Source: Adenanthera pavonina (taxonomy: Eukaryota; Streptophyta; Magnoliopsida; Fabales; Fabaceae). Taken from it: 64,000 nt of DNA. The notes below the pieces were generated by a model. It was not told the origin of the DNA and did not search any database. It was given only the letters and a program-made list of their open reading frames with translations. A program made the position numbers and the translations under genes. Location of the stretch: the NCBI GenBank assembly GCA_026686845.1, contig JAIVEN010000004.1:29048827-29112826 (forward strand), given 5' to 3'. Numbering within the stretch: position 1 is the first letter of the stretch; every line of letters starts with the position of its first letter. Of this stretch, positions 12,363-24,600 are shown one piece after another.

Positions 12363-12620
12363 GTGGATACACATCTACGATATTGGAAACTTGACTATAC
12401 TTCATTTTTATATTTATATTACTGCTTACAACATTTATCCCAGATACTAACTACCAATAATATTAAATCTCCAACTTTAATTTCTTAAGAAATATACTTT
12501 AATTGCACTTTATGCCTGGAGATGAAAATCCTAGAACAAATAGGAATTCCTTATCGTATTTCCATTTAAACAATATTCTTCTACAAATTAAAATAATTTT
12601 ATGAAGAAATAAAGAAAACT
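12363..12620 (+). pseudogene. Relic LRR exon and intron copy
   Basis: 'gatattggaaacttgactat' reads DIGNLTIL, an LRR core, then runs into FYIYITAYN with no donor. The following intron, through 'taatttcttaagaaatatac' and the TTTCCATTTAAACAA-like tract, matches 16770-17000. It is therefore a decayed copy of an exon-plus-intron unit. Confidence 0.55.
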
Positions 12621-13489
12621 CGATGCAAGTTAAACTTGTTTTGAAAAATAAAAATTGAATATTATTTTTAATGATTTTTTATATAAAAATTAGTGTACAG
12701 TTTTTTTTTTCAAAAAATTTAATTAGTAGTTGATCATTGTTTCTATCAAAACATTTTTGGACATACAAAAAAAAAAGAAAGAAAAAAAATTCTACCTAGT
12801 CATAATTAACCTCACAAATCTCGATGACATATTAAGATCAAAATATTTTAAAGTATATCTCGTTTTTACTCAATCTACTTAGCTTTATTTAACTATGTAG
12901 CCTAATGGCATTCAAAATAATAATTTATATATATTTGGCAAAAGAAAATAAAATCGTAATTTATACAAACTATTTTCTCTGTTTCCTTTAATTCTCTACA
13001 AAAATATTGTGATGTGCTAATTTTTCATTGGAATTGGATACATAAATTAGAGAGAGAGAGAGAATGGATGAAAAAAATGAGCGCTATATATATATATTCC
13101 TTCTCACTCCTTAATTTGTGTCGATTTCATGAGAAAAAAGTTTAAAAAATCTATCAATTTGATAGGTCTCACCTGCTATGGTAATATATGCACACACACA
13201 TATAAATATATATATATATATGAACATAAAGTAAAATCCAGTTGGAAATTGTTAACATATCATCTTTGAAAGCCATATTTTGAATGACCCAAAAAAAAAT
13301 TGATATTGAATAAAAATTAAATATGTTGCCAACTTCATGCTGTTGATATCTTTATAGTTTTGACATTAATATATTTTATCTTGATCTAATACATAAATAT
13401 AATCAAATGCACATTTCATGATGTACTTTCATAAAATAATAACAGAGAGAGAAAAGAAAATTGAGTTTCAATAATATAAAATAGTGTTG
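12620..13489 (+). other. Intron, AT-rich, no feature recognised
   Basis: The stretch contains a short GA repeat near 13042, TA runs near 13084 and 13205, and poly(A) tracts. I see no exon, RNA gene or element end in it. Confidence 0.4.
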
Positions 13490-15490
13490 TTTGCAAAAAA
13501 TACACTTACATCACTCTCATCTTAATCTAACCGTAGACACTAATTTCACTCGAATCCAACTCCGTATAGGAGTTCTAAAAAACCAACATCGTTTTAACTA
13601 CTTTTTGGCCAAAACTCGAACCTTACGCACTTCATTGACCAATCAAGGCAATTTGGCCACTATGGACTATCCACACAAGTCCTGTTTGACTCAACCAACT
13701 TGATTATGGAGGTTTTACCTCGGAGAAACCTTTCCTAAGGGAATTGACCTTTTTGAACCCCAAATTCATACAATGGGTTATATGCCCAAAACACTCATAC
13801 ATGAACCAAAAGCCTTCTTTGGACTAACATACAACCATTCTGATACACAGACACTTACTCTAACAATAATGACTGCTTCTGGGGTCTAGATCATCATCAT
13901 ACACACATATGCAACTGTACTTAGCACATATCCACACTTGACTCATACCATCCCTTAACATCAATATCATCACATAACATAAAGATAATGCTCCTAGGAC
14001 TCTCATACAGGCAACCAACTATAACCACCTACTTGGCACAATATTACATAAACTATATTACAACTATTAGTTACACTTTGAGATTCCCAAATGTAGAAAG
14101 ATTTATACTCCTTTGTCTTCCATCAGACTAGTACCAAAGTCTTCACCTAAAAGGTTAATCATGGGAAAGGGGTGTGAGACAAAGTCTCAGTAACCAGGAC
14201 AAACACGCACATACTATAATATCATCAATACCACACACAAATGCAAATGATGTAGTGCAATGTCAGTGTCATGAAATGCATGATCTCCCTGATACACGAT
14301 TAGAACCACGAGCTGGCATTATCACAAGACATTTCAAATAGTTGATTCCCTTCCAACAGTCAGTGAACATTGATTATGAGACATCACTAAGCTCACTTCA
14401 CACTAGTGCACCCGACCAAAGGTCACACTAATGCTTGGACCATGACTCTCCTTTCTCTGAATCACCCCAAATTGGTGGCTATTTAGAGAAGGTGCAATCC
14501 ACTGCCACTTCACTCCCAAGGCTATGGGAGAGTATTTAGTGGCAAGGATCTTTCTCCATATCATCATATCATATCATATCATATATCATCTCATCATCAT
14601 CACCCGAACCATCATATCTCACTATGCTCAATATGATGATGATGCTTAATGTCGTACCATGCTTATACATAACCACGAAACCATCAACAATGCCGTGCTA
14701 GCATGCCAATACCATATGTAATCAACATCCTCATAATCATTATCATCGTTGTATCGATTTACTATCATGTGGGAGTACATATAAACATACATGTATGCAT
14801 ATATACCATATCATCATCTATCACATATGAACATCAAGAAGAAAGGCCTACATGCCTCTACTAGCTGTGCACATACCACGATATGAAAAGGAAACACATA
14901 TACACAACATTATTGTGGTATGAAAAGGATCATTCATATAAACCTATATATGTATATATATATATATAAACATAATACACATATACCACAAACACCTAGT
15001 TACCTCAGATTACTGACACCACATATACAGGAGAATTGGGCAAGCCTCCGAAGCACCAACCACGAACCATACACTTCCAATTGGCCAATGAACCATAACA
15101 AGAATCAAGCTTACCAAGTCTAAAAATCATGCCTTCTTACTCCCAAATACCGAACCGTAGTAAAGTAGCTCATCGTCCCTCCATTTTTCTTTCCCTCCAT
15201 GTCTGGCTTTGGCTTCTGATTTAACTAAATTCTACAACTGGCACCGCGACTCCACTTAAGTTAGCCCCAGTGGCGGGGGTCTCAGGTTTTAGCCCAGGCA
15301 TAATCCATATAGTTACTCACTGCGGCTTCACTATTCACCACTGCAACGCCAATACTCTGTTTTCATTTTCAATTTTGTCTAGTTTTGACCAGTTCCTCCG
15401 ATCCCAGTTCCTCCGATCCGATATCCGTCATCAAATATACTCTTTGTTAGCTCAAATCTAAGTCCCAGATAGTATAATGAGGGTTGTTAC
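13490..15490 (-). mobile_element. Probable Ty3/gypsy LTR remnant in intron
   Basis: This stretch has more G and C than the surrounding introns and interrupts intron sequence that resumes at 15491 ('tatgcattccacaaac', also at 12058). Its right end, 'gggttgttaca', has the TGTTACA form of an LTR end. 'gtgtgagacaaagtctcag' near 14172 resembles the 'gtgagtctacc...actcagtgag' block inside the Tekay-like LTRs (near 903). I could not find the left end or a target duplication. ORFs at 13491, 14920 and 15270 are not recognisable proteins. Confidence 0.4.
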
Positions 15491-15590
15491 ATATGCATTC
15501 CACAAACCTGCCGCTCATTTTTCTTTAAATATAACTTTCATGTAGTAACTATTAGCACTCATAGCATTGTGATTTTTTTATTTGTTGCAG

Positions 15591-15662
15591 GACATATACC
15601 AAGAGATATTGGAAACTTGACTATGCTTCAAATGTTATATCTTGATAACAATAAGTTTCAAG
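15591..15662 (+). CDS. LRR exon of 72 nt (1 LRR)
   Basis: The acceptor 'tttgttgcag' is followed by HIPRDIGNLTMLQMLYLDNN and KFQ, then 'caag' and donor 'gtatgctttcag'. It is one LRR and phase 1 at both ends. Its donor and the first intron bases are the same as those after the 11408 exon, showing that exon and intron were copied together. Confidence 0.75.
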
Positions 15663-17228
15663 GTATGCTTTCAGAAAATTATAAACTTACTTTTCTTTTA
15701 ATATGATATTTTATGCATAAGCAATTATAGTAGTTGAAAGATATACTCAACCAATACAATTAGTTAACTTAAATATAATATTTACCAATCATCTGAGTAA
15801 GCAGGAGAACAATTTGTTTAAAATAGTGAATAAAAGGGTGAGAGAGAAATGCAGAACACAAGTTTTATCTTATTTCAGTTCTGTTGCCTACGTCCAATCC
15901 CCTTAAGAACTTCAATAGACTTTTCACATTATAATCTCAACAATATTACAACTGAAGTTTTTACATTATAAGCTCACCCATAGTATAAGGTTTCCTAACT
16001 CACCTCAAACAATAGGTTCAATAGCTCACCCAAAACCAGCTAACCTAAAACTAATGCTTACCATCAACTAACACATAGGATCCCAAGCCTAACGCTTTTA
16101 TTAGCTAACCCGCAACTATCACAATACAAGAGCATTACACAACTTCTTCTAAATAAATAACATTACAATGAAAGCTTAAATACAACACTAAGACCCTTTT
16201 CAATAAAGCTCTTTCTCTTTTTCGTTCTTTCCAAATGTGCTTGATCGGCCTTTATCTTCTATTTATATTTCCTCATTTGATAGTTTTGAGACAAGAGACT
16301 CCATTTGATTTCTTCATAAAGTTCAACAATCAATTTTCTATCTTGTTTTCATTCTTCATCATGCAAAATCCACTTTCCTTCCTTGCTATTGATTAAATAG
16401 ACATTACTTCGATACAGCTTGATCATCAATATGATATTTCCCCTTCTACGATAGGACAAGTCTTTGTGTTAATGCTCAAATATTAACATCTCAATTTCTA
16501 GAAATAAATCTTACTTAAATATAATACACTATGGTCAAAAAACAGGAAACAATATAATAATCATCAATCAACAATATAGAAAAAATTGAATATTTTATTT
16601 TATTATTGTCGAAATTATCAAATGATCAACAATAGCGTTAGTATTTTTTTTTTCTTTTCTTTGTTGTCATATTGCAAGATATATCTATGAAAATATTGGT
16701 GATCTAATTGATTTGAACTTCATCAACGAAATTTTATCGAGCTTTTTATCTGCATATTAAGAGGTAAAAGAAACTTCACTAGGCTTCAACTTTTATATTT
16801 AGATTACTAATTACAACTTTTTCATAAGCATGTACTACCAACTATATCAAACCTCGAACTTTAATTTCTTAGAAATTATATTTTAATTCTCCTTATGCTT
16901 GGAAATTGGTCAAAATCTAATTACAAATAGAAATTTTTTAACTCTTTATTTTCATTTAAACAAAATTTGTTTTTAATAAATCAAACTATATTTATAAAAA
17001 TAATTTAAAGGATCCATTTACATGTGTTCATTATTTGCTATTAACATAAACATAAAATAAAGGTAAAATCTAAGTGGATAACATTTGTGACTCAACAATA
17101 AAGTGAGTATCATTAGTACATCTTATTACTTAGATATTTGTACTTTTCATTATTTTTAGTTTTAACTTCAAATAACCTTGCTAAAACTTGATTAATATTT
17201 TGCTTCTAGATTTTAATAATAATTATAG
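15663..17228 (+). other. Intron with relic LRR exon
   Basis: The intron holds a decayed exon near 16677-16800: after 'cattgcaag' the bases read like DISMK-IGDL-DLNF with a frame break and a mutated acceptor, followed by 'aggcttcaacttttatattt', the end of an LRR. 16770-17000 repeats 12390-12620. 15800-16560 is unassigned. Confidence 0.5.
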
Positions 17229-18818
17229 GCAATATTTGTATGATTGGGATGTTATATTTGTCATAAAACAAGCTGGGTGGAGTTATAGTGGTGAAAATTT
17301 TTAACTTGTCAAATTTGAAAAGGTTTACTGTGAATAACAATTTTGTATCAGGTGCTCTTCCACAAAATTTTGGGAATCTCACTAATCTAATTGGCCTATC
17401 TTTGGGAGAAAATGTTTTGATCGGAACAATTCCAACAATAATTAGTAGCTTACGGACTCTTCAGTATTTGAATCTTGAAGGCAATAAGCTACATGGTCCA
17501 ATCGTTGACGAGATTTGTAAAATCCCAAGGCTTGCTTATTTATATCTAAGTGGGAATAAGTTTTCTGGAGGAATACCGCCTTGCTTAGGAAATATTACCT
17601 CTTTACGAGATCTTTACATGGACTCTAATAAGTTAATTTTAGAGATACCCTCTTCTTTTGGGAATTTGAAAGATATTTTGAAAGTAAACTTATCTTTCAA
17701 TATTTTAGTTGGAAATCTTTTTGTCAAGATTGGCAACTTAAGAGCTCTTACATTATTGGATTTGTCAGGAAATCATATTTCAGGCATCATTCCAGAAACT
17801 ATGGGTCAGTTGCAAAATTTGCAAATTCTCTCCTTAGCACATAACAACATACAAGGGAATATTCCTAAATCTTTTGGAAATTTACTAAGCTTAGTAAATT
17901 TGGACCTTTCCCTAAATAATTTATCTGGTGTGATCCCTACATCTTTGGAGTCACTTACTTATCTTAAGTATGTCAATTTCTCCTATAACAAACTACAGGG
18001 AGAAATTCCAAGTGGTGGAGTTTTTAAAAATTTGACTGCTGAATCTTTTATGGTGAATGAAGCTCTTTGTGGCCAACCACAATTGAAAGTGCCTCTTTGT
18101 AGAAAAGGAAGAAGAAAAAGGTCAATTACAAAATTGCTTTTATTGAAATACATATTACCCATAGTTGTGTCAACAATTTTGATTGTTTCAGGCATTATCC
18201 TTTTAAAACATAGACTTCTGAAGTCAAAGAATTTGATTGAAAGGGATCTATCAAATTTAGGAGTGCCAAGAAGGATTTCTTATTTTGAAATTCTAGAAGC
18301 TACCAATGGACTTGACGAGAGCAACTTACTTGGAAGGGGCAGTTATGGTGTTGTGTTCAAAGGAGAACTTTCGAGTGGGATGTTGGTCGCAATAAAAATA
18401 TTCAATTTTGATTCAGAAGTTATGTCAGGGAGCTTTGAAGTGGAATGCAACATAATGCGTGGTGTGCGCCATCGCAATTTGGTGAATATTATAAGTAGTT
18501 GTTCCAATGTTGATTTCAAGTCTTTGATTATGGAGTTCATGCCTAAAGGGAGCCTTGAAAATTGGTTGTACTCTCATAATCATTATTTAGATTTTCTACC
18601 AAGATTGAATATAATGATAAATGTAGCTTCAGCATTAGAGTATCTCCATCATGGCTTGTCAACACCGATTATTCACTGTGATTTGAAGCCGAGTAATATT
18701 TTGTTGGACAATGATATGGTTGCTCATGTAAGTGACTTCGGAATTTCCAAACTTTTAGATGAAGGACAATCTAAGACACATACAAAGACAATATCTACAG
18801 TTGGGTATATTGCACCTG
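17229..18818 (+). pseudogene. LRR, membrane-span and kinase exon with in-frame TAA
   Basis: The exon likely starts after 'aattatag' at 17229, where GNICMIG then MLYLS continue the LRR frame to a TAA at 17264-17266. It then reads NKLGGVIVVKIFNLSNLKR without a break. From 17267 it encodes about nine full LRRs, the C-terminal cap (ALCGQPQLKVPLC), a basic stretch, a membrane span (about 18130-18205, LLLLKYILPIVVSTILIVSG) and most of a kinase. Kinase features are the glycine loop GRGSYG, lysine in VAIK, alpha-C glutamate in FEVECN, HCDLKPSN and DFG. The catalytic aspartate follows C, not R, so it is a non-RD kinase, typical of subfamily XII. It ends APG with donor 'gtaaat' and joins E Y G F in the next exon. 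The first residues also look shortened against other LRRs. Confidence 0.8.
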
Positions 18819-19397
18819 GTAAATACTATTTTAAACATTTCTTCTTTTTCTTTCTAGCTTTTGCATTTTAATAATATACATTTTTTTTTCTTTTAGATTC
18901 CGCAAGATTCACCTTAACAAATGATATTAATAAAATCTTTCATAGATTATCACTCATTATTCATATATATATATTAGTGCATAAGATATTAATTAATATT
19001 TATTAGAAATACTACAACTGTATATGTTTAGAACGACAGAATGAAGGTGTATTTTAACACACACATATCAACACCAAAGATTGCAAATCACTATAGTAAA
19101 TAATTTTACTCTAGCATATATGCTACTTTGATATATATCTGACTGCATTTGTGAAATTTTTCTGCCAACTTTTGTGGGACCTTAAAAAAACATGCATTTC
19201 AATGATTGACTAGTTGTAAATTTAAACAATCCTAATGACTGCAACAATAATATATATATATATATATGATGTATTTGTTTGTCATCCACTAATTCTAATT
19301 GCCAAAAAAGTGTTTTCTTGATTAGTTCATAATTTGTAGATTTTATTAAGAAGGATAGCGTGACTTTTAGCTACTTGAATTTGTGACTTATATGCAG

Positions 19398-19747
19398 AAT
19401 ATGGATTTGGTGGAGTAGTTTCAACAAAAATAGATGTGTACAGTTATGGAATTATACTAATTGAAGTGTTTACACGAAAAAAGCCAATAGAAGACATGTT
19501 TATCTCTGGCTTAAACTTGAAGACTTGGGTAAGTGAGTCAATGCCACATGAAATAATTCAAGTCATAGATTCCAATTTATTGCATGGGGATGAAGAATAT
19601 ATTGGTAACATATTGCAATCTACATCCTCTATTCTTGAGTTGGCCTTGAACTGCTGCGATGATTTGCCAGAAACACGTAGCAACATGACAGATGTTGTAG
19701 TGTCATTAAATAAAATCAAGGTCATATTTATGCAAAGACAAAAGTAG
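19398..19747 (+). CDS. Last exon, kinase C-lobe
   Basis: After 'cttatatgcag' the frame completes the APE motif and reads YGFGGVVSTKIDVYSYGIIL, then EVFTRKKPIEDMF, and ends MQRQK with TAG at 19745-19747. These are kinase subdomains VIII to XI: the aspartate of DVYSYG and the arginine of PETR are present. With the open part of the previous exon (from 17267) the frame is 633 codons. The 578 bp intron before it starts with GT and ends with AG. Similar receptors often have one intron at this place in the kinase. Confidence 0.8.
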
Positions 19748-21646
19748 CGTATTTAAATAGGCATAAACTCTTTTAGTGATTTTTGTTGTTATATACTCTC
19801 CATTTCTTTGGAGAATATATAACAAAATGTTGTATGCATTACCTTGTTATAAATGTATATTTATTTTTCTCCAAACATTGTAGACAAAGTATTAGTGATA
19901 AGAACCGTTGTATTAGATGAGCCTTTCAGTCAATGAAATGTTAGAGTTCGTGTGGGTGTGCACTTTTGTGTAAATGTGTGTTCAAACTATGGGGATTAAA
20001 ACATTTATTATTATTATTATTATTTTTATTATTATTATTGTTTAATAGTAATGTTTTTTACTTAAAAATATGAATGCTATGTATTTATTTCTAATGGTAG
20101 TATTTTCTATACAAAATAAGTCATTAATTTCAATAATTAATGTTTTATTTATTCCATTTTTAATATATTTTACATCAACATGTATGTATAAGTATATATA
20201 TATATATTCCATTTTTAATATATTTTACATCAACATGTATGTATAAGTATATATATACTGGGTATCAATAAACATAAGGAGAGTGAACAAATGAAGTGTG
20301 ATGTATATACATTTATTTAAATCATTATTTTTTGTAATATTTTGTCTTTTATTTATCTCATTTTCTTCTCCTAATGAAAAGCACAACCTATTAACCACAT
20401 TAATTAACCTCAGCAAAGCCTTTATCACTTCGCTTACATGCTAAGCCTTTATTTATTCTCCTTGAATAATTGATGGAAGTAGATGAGAGAAGCATGAACG
20501 AGATGACGCAAATTAGGGGAAAATCATGTATATTGGATATGGATGAAGCATGACATTGGATATGTCTAGAGAGGCAAGATTTCATGTAGAAGCTCGATTT
20601 TGTCTATGGCTTAAATTAAATTATTGTTTTGTATGAAATATGAGGAAATCTAGAGGGAGGAATTAATGGATTTTTAGAGAAAATGCCCTAAACACACATA
20701 AATGAAAGGCAAGCATATCAAACATATTCTTGGCATCTCTCCACAAGATATAAGAAATTTCCGCACGACGACAAAGCCATACCTAGAAATCAAGTAGCCA
20801 AGTAAAACCACTCAAGGAATTGTTATTATAGTATGAGTAAGAAGAAGAAGAAGAATAAGGAGAGAAGGAGATGAATACAAACATATATTCTTTGCAACTC
20901 TCAACAAGCAAAGCCAATTTGACAATTCAAAGAACTTTAAATCATTTCTTCTCATTGACTATGTCGTCACACTAAAATCAAAGAATATATTCAAAGGAAT
21001 GAAATCACCACAACCCATGCTGCCATTTCAAAATTGTACTTTCCCTTTATCACCAAGTATTCATGGCACCAGGTCAAAATGATTTGCCCAAACCAAAAAG
21101 GCTAATCTATTGTGATTTGCGAGTCTGAAAACTTTTTCCCACAAGTATTTCAATCATAACATTAAAGTATCTCACTCTCCTCCATTTTTATCTTTTTTAA
21201 TGAAGACTATTCTATTTAGATTGATTAGAAGGGTCAAGGCTTTGGAAAGCAAAAGCATATCACTATAGATAAAAATCTCTCCATAACAACATGTAAGCAT
21301 GACACAAATACTAACGGGTAATGAGTGCACTTGTTAGATTCAGACACTTGAAAGATCTAATACATTGACATGGAGCATGAAATGAAGAAAACAATTTAAA
21401 CAATGGTTACTCATTCATGATTATGTGGCTGAAAAAATTAGCCAGCAAAAACAATTGCTAATTCATTAGCTGAAAACAGAGCAATTATTTATGAAAGCTT
21501 TCATTAGTAATATCAGCTTCATCTTATTTCAACTAGATTGACAGTGACTTCGAATATCAATGCTTCACAGAAACATGCCACGCTAATTTGAATTACACAA
21601 AACACCAATTAAAGGAACAACCAAGGCCTATGTCTATGGGAGATAT
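19748..21646 (+). other. 3' flank of the kinase gene, no gene seen
   Basis: AT-rich DNA holding TTA repeats near 20010-20040 and a perfect-looking 55 bp tandem duplication at 20151-20257 ('attccatttttaatatattt' units). A purine-rich GAAGAA run lies near 20840. The ORFs at 20225-20585 (minus) and elsewhere have no recognisable domain. Confidence 0.5.
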
Positions 21647-24600
21647 TGTCACGACCCAAAATCCAAGCCATGACTGATGCATAGACTAAGTTGACACAAG
21701 CTTACTTAGTATAGCAAGCCTAACAGAAAAACATCCACAACTAGTCAATTTAAATAAAAACTAAAATAAAATGTCAAAATACTTCTAGCAATCAATCACA
21801 GTTCATGACTTATCTCAATCCTCATATCCAAGAACAAATACAAGTAAAGAATCAACAAATAGATAAAGTTATCTAAGTCAATAGGACTCGATCATAAACT
21901 CACTATAGTAGTCACGTCACAATGAGATCTGCGTTATCATAAGACTAGAGATGTCCTACCTAGTGTCCAAGAAGTCCAATTTTCCTAGAGTGCTTTATTC
22001 AACTACCTGCTGATCTGAAAATATAGAAAATAGGAGGGGTGAGTCTACCACTAACTTAATGAGAGTATAAACAATAAAGTGTACAGAAGGAAAATGAAGG
22101 TTGCACAAGAGTTTTTCAAAACAACCTTAAAAAGATATCCACCTATATTTAAACTAATCATCTATATACAAAACACGTTTATACCAACAACAAGTGATCA
22201 ACACAAAATACTATTTCACTCGTCTAATAGAAAGAATGGTTCACTTAGAATACTAAATGTTATCACACTAAGAGCATCAAAAAATCAATTTTCCACGTCC
22301 TATAACTAATGGTGGGGAATAATTGTCTCACATAGTGTAATAATATAATAATATCTTATATACCGCGGGGAGAAATAGCCGTCTTACTCGATAATTTATA
22401 TAATGCTATATCTCATATAAATAAAGGCGAGGAATAACCATCTCACTTGTTAAATATTCATATTACAAATCAATTAAGCTCATACCCAAAATGAATAAAA
22501 TAGTAGAACAAAGAAAAAGAGAAAAGAAAGTAGAAAAAAATGGTTGGACGAAAGAAAAGAAAACTATAGTAAAATTATGGCAACAAAGATATAAATAAAA
22601 AAATAGTAATAATAAACAAGACAATATATATATGTATAACAACATAGCAGCATGTCCATTGTAATATCCCTATTTTTATGGGATATTATAAAATGAATAT
22701 AGATGAGAAACGAAGCGAGATGAAAATGCTATATATAATTGAGCTTTAGAAGGAATTAATTTCTCATTTAATTTTCAGAAAATATTATGTTTGATTCTTA
22801 ATTGGAATTAATTTTTCATAAGATTCATAGCAGAAATTAATTCCAAAACTTACTCTAAAAAGTATTCAATGTCCTACTTGAATGGAAGCTCATCTCGAGC
22901 TAATGCAATGGTATAAGTATTACGTAGTTGGGAGGTCTAGATTGAGAAATAGACCAATTTGAAAGTTGACGTGAATAGTAAAAAGAAATAATAAAAATTT
23001 AATCTTTGGATAAAATTATAAGAAAGTACCTAGAAAAATAGATAATTACATTTTTGACTTGACTTAGAAGTAAAATGATAATTTCCCATATTAGAAATAA
23101 AATATAATATTCTAGAATTTTTTCTGGATGTTTGAGGCTCAATATTTTAAAATTTATAAAAAATTTGTAAAAATGAGTACATATTATTTTGTATAGAATA
23201 GGATAAAAAGGTCAATTATCTTGATTTGAAGAAAAAAAAAGAAAATAATAATTTTGCCTTGAAAAAGAAAAAAAAAGGGAAAAAAAGGATTGGCCGTGGA
23301 CGTGCGATGAAAATTTTATAAATTTTGGAAAAAATTACACTTAATAACTCGAAAGTTCTATAAATTATAAATTTATCCAAGTTAAGGATATTTTTATAAA
23401 TATAAAAAATTATAGTCAAAATGAAGTTTTTAGTGAGTTAAGACCAATGAAATATAATATAAATTTTATTAAAATCAAAATAATATTTATTGGGTAATTA
23501 AGATTTAATATTATTATTTTATCCGATATAAGTCAGTTTGGACTGCAAAAAGAGACAGTATTAATTCAAGAATAATACAGGGCCCCATATTTGGACCAAT
23601 TGGGATAAAGATATTATGATAATTTTATATCCCAATATAGTTATAACCGATGTCCCAATAGCAATAAAATATATTGCTAAAGTAACTTTATTTGTTTAGA
23701 CTGATTCAGGATATATCTAGATAAGTAAATATCTAAAATTTTTGAGCCAAAATGCCCTCAAATTCGTGCTCTATCTACAGCATATGATAAAATTGCATTA
23801 ATTTAATATTTTCATGGATTTTCAAGAAAATTCAAGAAGATTGGGTGACAAATTTTCATTGGTTGGAAAGTTTTATATATACTCCCCATTACCCAATGTC
23901 TTGGCCGACTCAAGCATAAGAAAAAGGAGGGAGAGAGGTATGATAAACAGCAAAGAAGGAGAAGAAAAATGTGAGGAGCAAGGGGAAAAAGAGGAAGAAG
24001 AAAAAATAAGGAAAAAAGGTAAGTTACTCCTCTTGAATTCTTAAAGCTTTTTAGTTAAGTTTTCAAGTAGTTTGGCTTGGTTAGAATGTGTTTCACCTCT
24101 TCGCTCATGCTTTGAATTTCGTCCATAACTAAGGATGTGAGGAATGAAAAGATTTCTTACATGAAATTGTAGAGAAAGTGTAAGAAAATACCAAAGGAAC
24201 ATGTTTTAGTATGATTGGAAGCAAGGTTTTGAAGATCACTTTCTTTCCCTCCAAATCCTTATTTCGGCTAGTAGGAAAGAGTGAGTAGGAGTTGGATTTT
24301 CATGTATTTGATATTAAAAATGGATTTGTTGGATCTAAATTAGTTAAGAACAAGTGTTGGACTCATGAAAAACTCTAAGATAAAGTAAATGAGTTTTTAG
24401 GGTTGTTCCGTCTAAAGAAAAATGTTCCATCTAAAGACCGAGAAACTATTCCACCTTCCTATTCAGTGTGTGTCCCGTTTACATTTATCTTTTTTCCTTT
24501 TATTCACCATCTCCTGACCGTTAAGATGTAACCGTCTTCTCCCTGTAATCCCTAATTTATCGGGATATTTCATAAATTGCCATTATGGAGTATCACGCTC

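Larger units (their letters stand above)
5537..19747 (+). pseudogene. LRR receptor-like kinase (subfamily XII type), decayed gene
   Basis: Exons read from the sequence are 5537-5680, 7063-7425, 11408-11479, 15591-15662, 17229-18818 and 19398-19747. Together they encode LRRs, a membrane span and a serine/threonine kinase. Related plant receptors such as FLS2, EFR and Xa21 are plasma-membrane immune or developmental receptors; this ligand is unknown. Exon boundaries fall at the same LRR codon (phase 1), so the exons can be joined in frame. The signal peptide and N-terminal cap are not in the window. Lesions are AT instead of GT after the first exon, a TAA at 17264-17266, and several relic exons between. 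The kinase part is open, so a shorter transcript from a downstream promoter remains possible. Intergenic 3' DNA follows the TAG at 19745-19747. Confidence 0.75.

Noticed and set aside
17288..17300. GTG at 17288 as the start of the receptor kinase
   Set aside because: The LRR frame continues upstream of it to a TAA at 17264 and beyond, so this is the middle of an exon and not a start.
23814..24044. 76-codon ORF as a gene
   Set aside because: It is a purine-rich tract (Glu, Lys, Arg) inside a solo LTR with no recognisable domain.
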